The position numbers and the translations under genes were made by a program. Shown here one piece after another: positions 63,249 through 64,000 of a stretch of 64,000 bases of DNA (position 1 is the first letter of the stretch; every line of letters begins with the position of its first letter). This DNA is from Paralithodes platypus (Eukaryota; Arthropoda; Malacostraca; Decapoda; Lithodidae), in the NCBI GenBank assembly GCA_032716605.1, contig JAVRFV010002354.1, positions 124,001-188,000 on the forward strand, in the 5' to 3' direction. The notes beneath the pieces are model-generated. The model ran no database searches and had not been told where the DNA came from. It saw only the letters and a program-made list of their open reading frames with translations.

Positions 63249-63250
<2 letters not shown>
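62847..63250 (+). other. LINE G 3' UTR and tail
   Basis: Contains several near-palindromic GTACTGTAC/CAGTACAGTACC words (62905-63000) that could form hairpins, then AAATAAATTATTATTATTAT. No ORF. Confidence 0.7.
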
Positions 63251-63300
<50 letters not shown>

Positions 63301-63560
63301 ATAAATAGACGTCGCCGGTACTGTAAGGGTTAAAGAACGAGGTGTTATGTTATTTATGATCATGTACAGTCTGCCACATAAGTTCTGTTCCTCTCTGTGA
63401 TCTTATACATGGACATTGAGAGTATGTGAGTGTGTGTGTGTGTGTGTGAGATAAATAGAGAGAGAGAGTGAGTGAGTGTGTGTGTGTGTGAGATAAATAG
63501 AGAGAGAGAGTGTGTGTGTGTGTGTGTGAGATAAATAGTGAGAGAGAGTGTGTGTGTGTG
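63251..63560. repeat. GT-rich compound microsatellite
   Basis: A pure TG run at 63251-63298, then, after about 120 bp, three to four cycles of GTGTGT...GAGATAAATAGAGAGAGAG (63430-63560). The minus strand gives spurious THTHTH/SLSL proteins. Confidence 0.9.
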
Positions 63561-63562
63561 TG

Positions 63563-64000
63563 TTTTCGGCAAAGCCGAAAACTACCGACCTATTGCCCTC
63601 ACATCCCATATCATTAAAACTTTTGAGAAAATTATTGTCAAGAATATTACAAACTACCTTGAACAAAACAATAAAATGAATGATAGCCAACACGGATTTC
63701 GACAAGGTAGATCATGCTTGTCCCAGCTCCTTGCCCATCATGAAAAAATTGTTAGTACACTAGAGAATGGCAGCAACATCGATGTAATCTACTTGGACTT
63801 CAGTAAGGCCTTCGACAAGGTGGACCACGGAATCCTATTACATAAAGTCCGCAATCTAGGAATAGTAGGTCGCCTTGGAGTATGGATCCATAACTTCCTG
63901 AACGAGAGAAAGCAATGTGTTGCTGTGGGTGGTGTCATTTCCCATGACTCAAATGTCTACAGTGGTGTCCCTCAAGGTTCTGTACTGGGGCCACTGCTGT
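63563..64000 (+). mobile_element. LINE B-family RT, runs off window
   Basis: Plus-strand RT of the same family as LINE B: AENYRPIALTSHIIKTFEKI, QHGFRQGRSCLSQLLAHHEK, VIYLDFSKAFDKVDHG (first Asp) and YSGVPQGSVLGPLL at the window edge. It is open across all 145 codons seen and lacks the LINE B defects in this part. It begins inside the RT, directly at the microsatellite, so it is 5'-truncated there. Confidence 0.85.

Larger units (their letters stand above)
58110..63250 (+). mobile_element. LINE G, near full length
   Basis: Plus-strand LINE with a 5' UTR (about 58110-58341), ORF1, ORF2, a 3' UTR of about 370 bp and an ATT-repeat tail (63219-63250) after AAATAAATT. Both ORFs are intact. The 5' boundary is placed at the end of the inverted-repeat element and is approximate. 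Confidence 0.85.

Overview
The window looks like repeat-dense DNA from an arthropod genome, probably a decapod crustacean. This is an inference from the mix of BEL/Pao, DIRS-like and CR1/Jockey/I-type elements, the long minisatellites and a LINE tail of GAACATAA repeats; no host gene is present to confirm it. I found no convincing host protein gene, rRNA or intact tRNA. Almost everything is a mobile element, a nested stack of mobile elements, or a tandem array.

Layout. 1-5900: a tRNA-derived SINE head, a pogo/Tigger-like MITE (437-1061), four short minisatellites and a 2.7 kb array of about 37 copies of a 74-bp unit. 5903-8333: a CR1-like LINE on the minus strand, ending at a 100-base assembly gap (8334-8433). 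8434-12640: SINE-like pieces, a TTAA-flanked foldback element carrying its own minisatellite, and a broken adenain-like cysteine protease gene (10325-10991). 12638-17510: two LINEs head to tail on the minus strand (B and A). LINE A is split by a 625-bp TTAA-flanked insertion.

17516-46338: a large nested nest on the minus strand. A BEL/Pao family (BEL-A) occurs as LTR / internal / LTR / internal (truncated), so one LTR is shared by two internal regions. An 8.2 kb full-length second BEL/Pao family (BEL-B, 21290-29478, two 548-bp LTRs, 5-bp target duplication) sits in the reverse transcriptase gene of BEL-A copy 1. Other LINEs, SINEs and a 1.8 kb solo LTR are inserted in the stack. BEL-B keeps an intact 1203-codon gag-protease-RT-RNase H frame; its integrase is split by a LINE. 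Both BEL families carry an extra upstream ORF between the 5' LTR and gag that has the Ser, Gly, Asn and Asp-x-x-His blocks of an SGNH (GDSL-type) hydrolase. This is the most notable discovery in the window.

46339-58109: the end of a DIRS-like tyrosine recombinase gene, a SINE whose 3' end matches a LINE (LINE E), and an unfamiliar element of about 7.6 kb (10.2 kb with its LINE E insertion). That element is bounded by 23-bp inverted repeats, has degenerate minus-strand Gag-like ORFs and an 18-copy 91-bp array that grew out of the end of its coding region. 58110-63250: a near-complete LINE (G) with a glutamine-rich ORF1 and an intact endonuclease-RT ORF2 that overlap as TAATG. 63251-64000: GT-rich microsatellites and the start of another LINE RT that runs off the window.

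The genes work only within their own elements: Gag packages RNA, RT/RNase H makes cDNA, and integrase or endonuclease inserts it. At least two SINE families appear to borrow the 3' ends of LINEs present here. Order of events from nesting: LINE A, then BEL-A (tandem), then BEL-B, then the LINE/SINE insertions into each.
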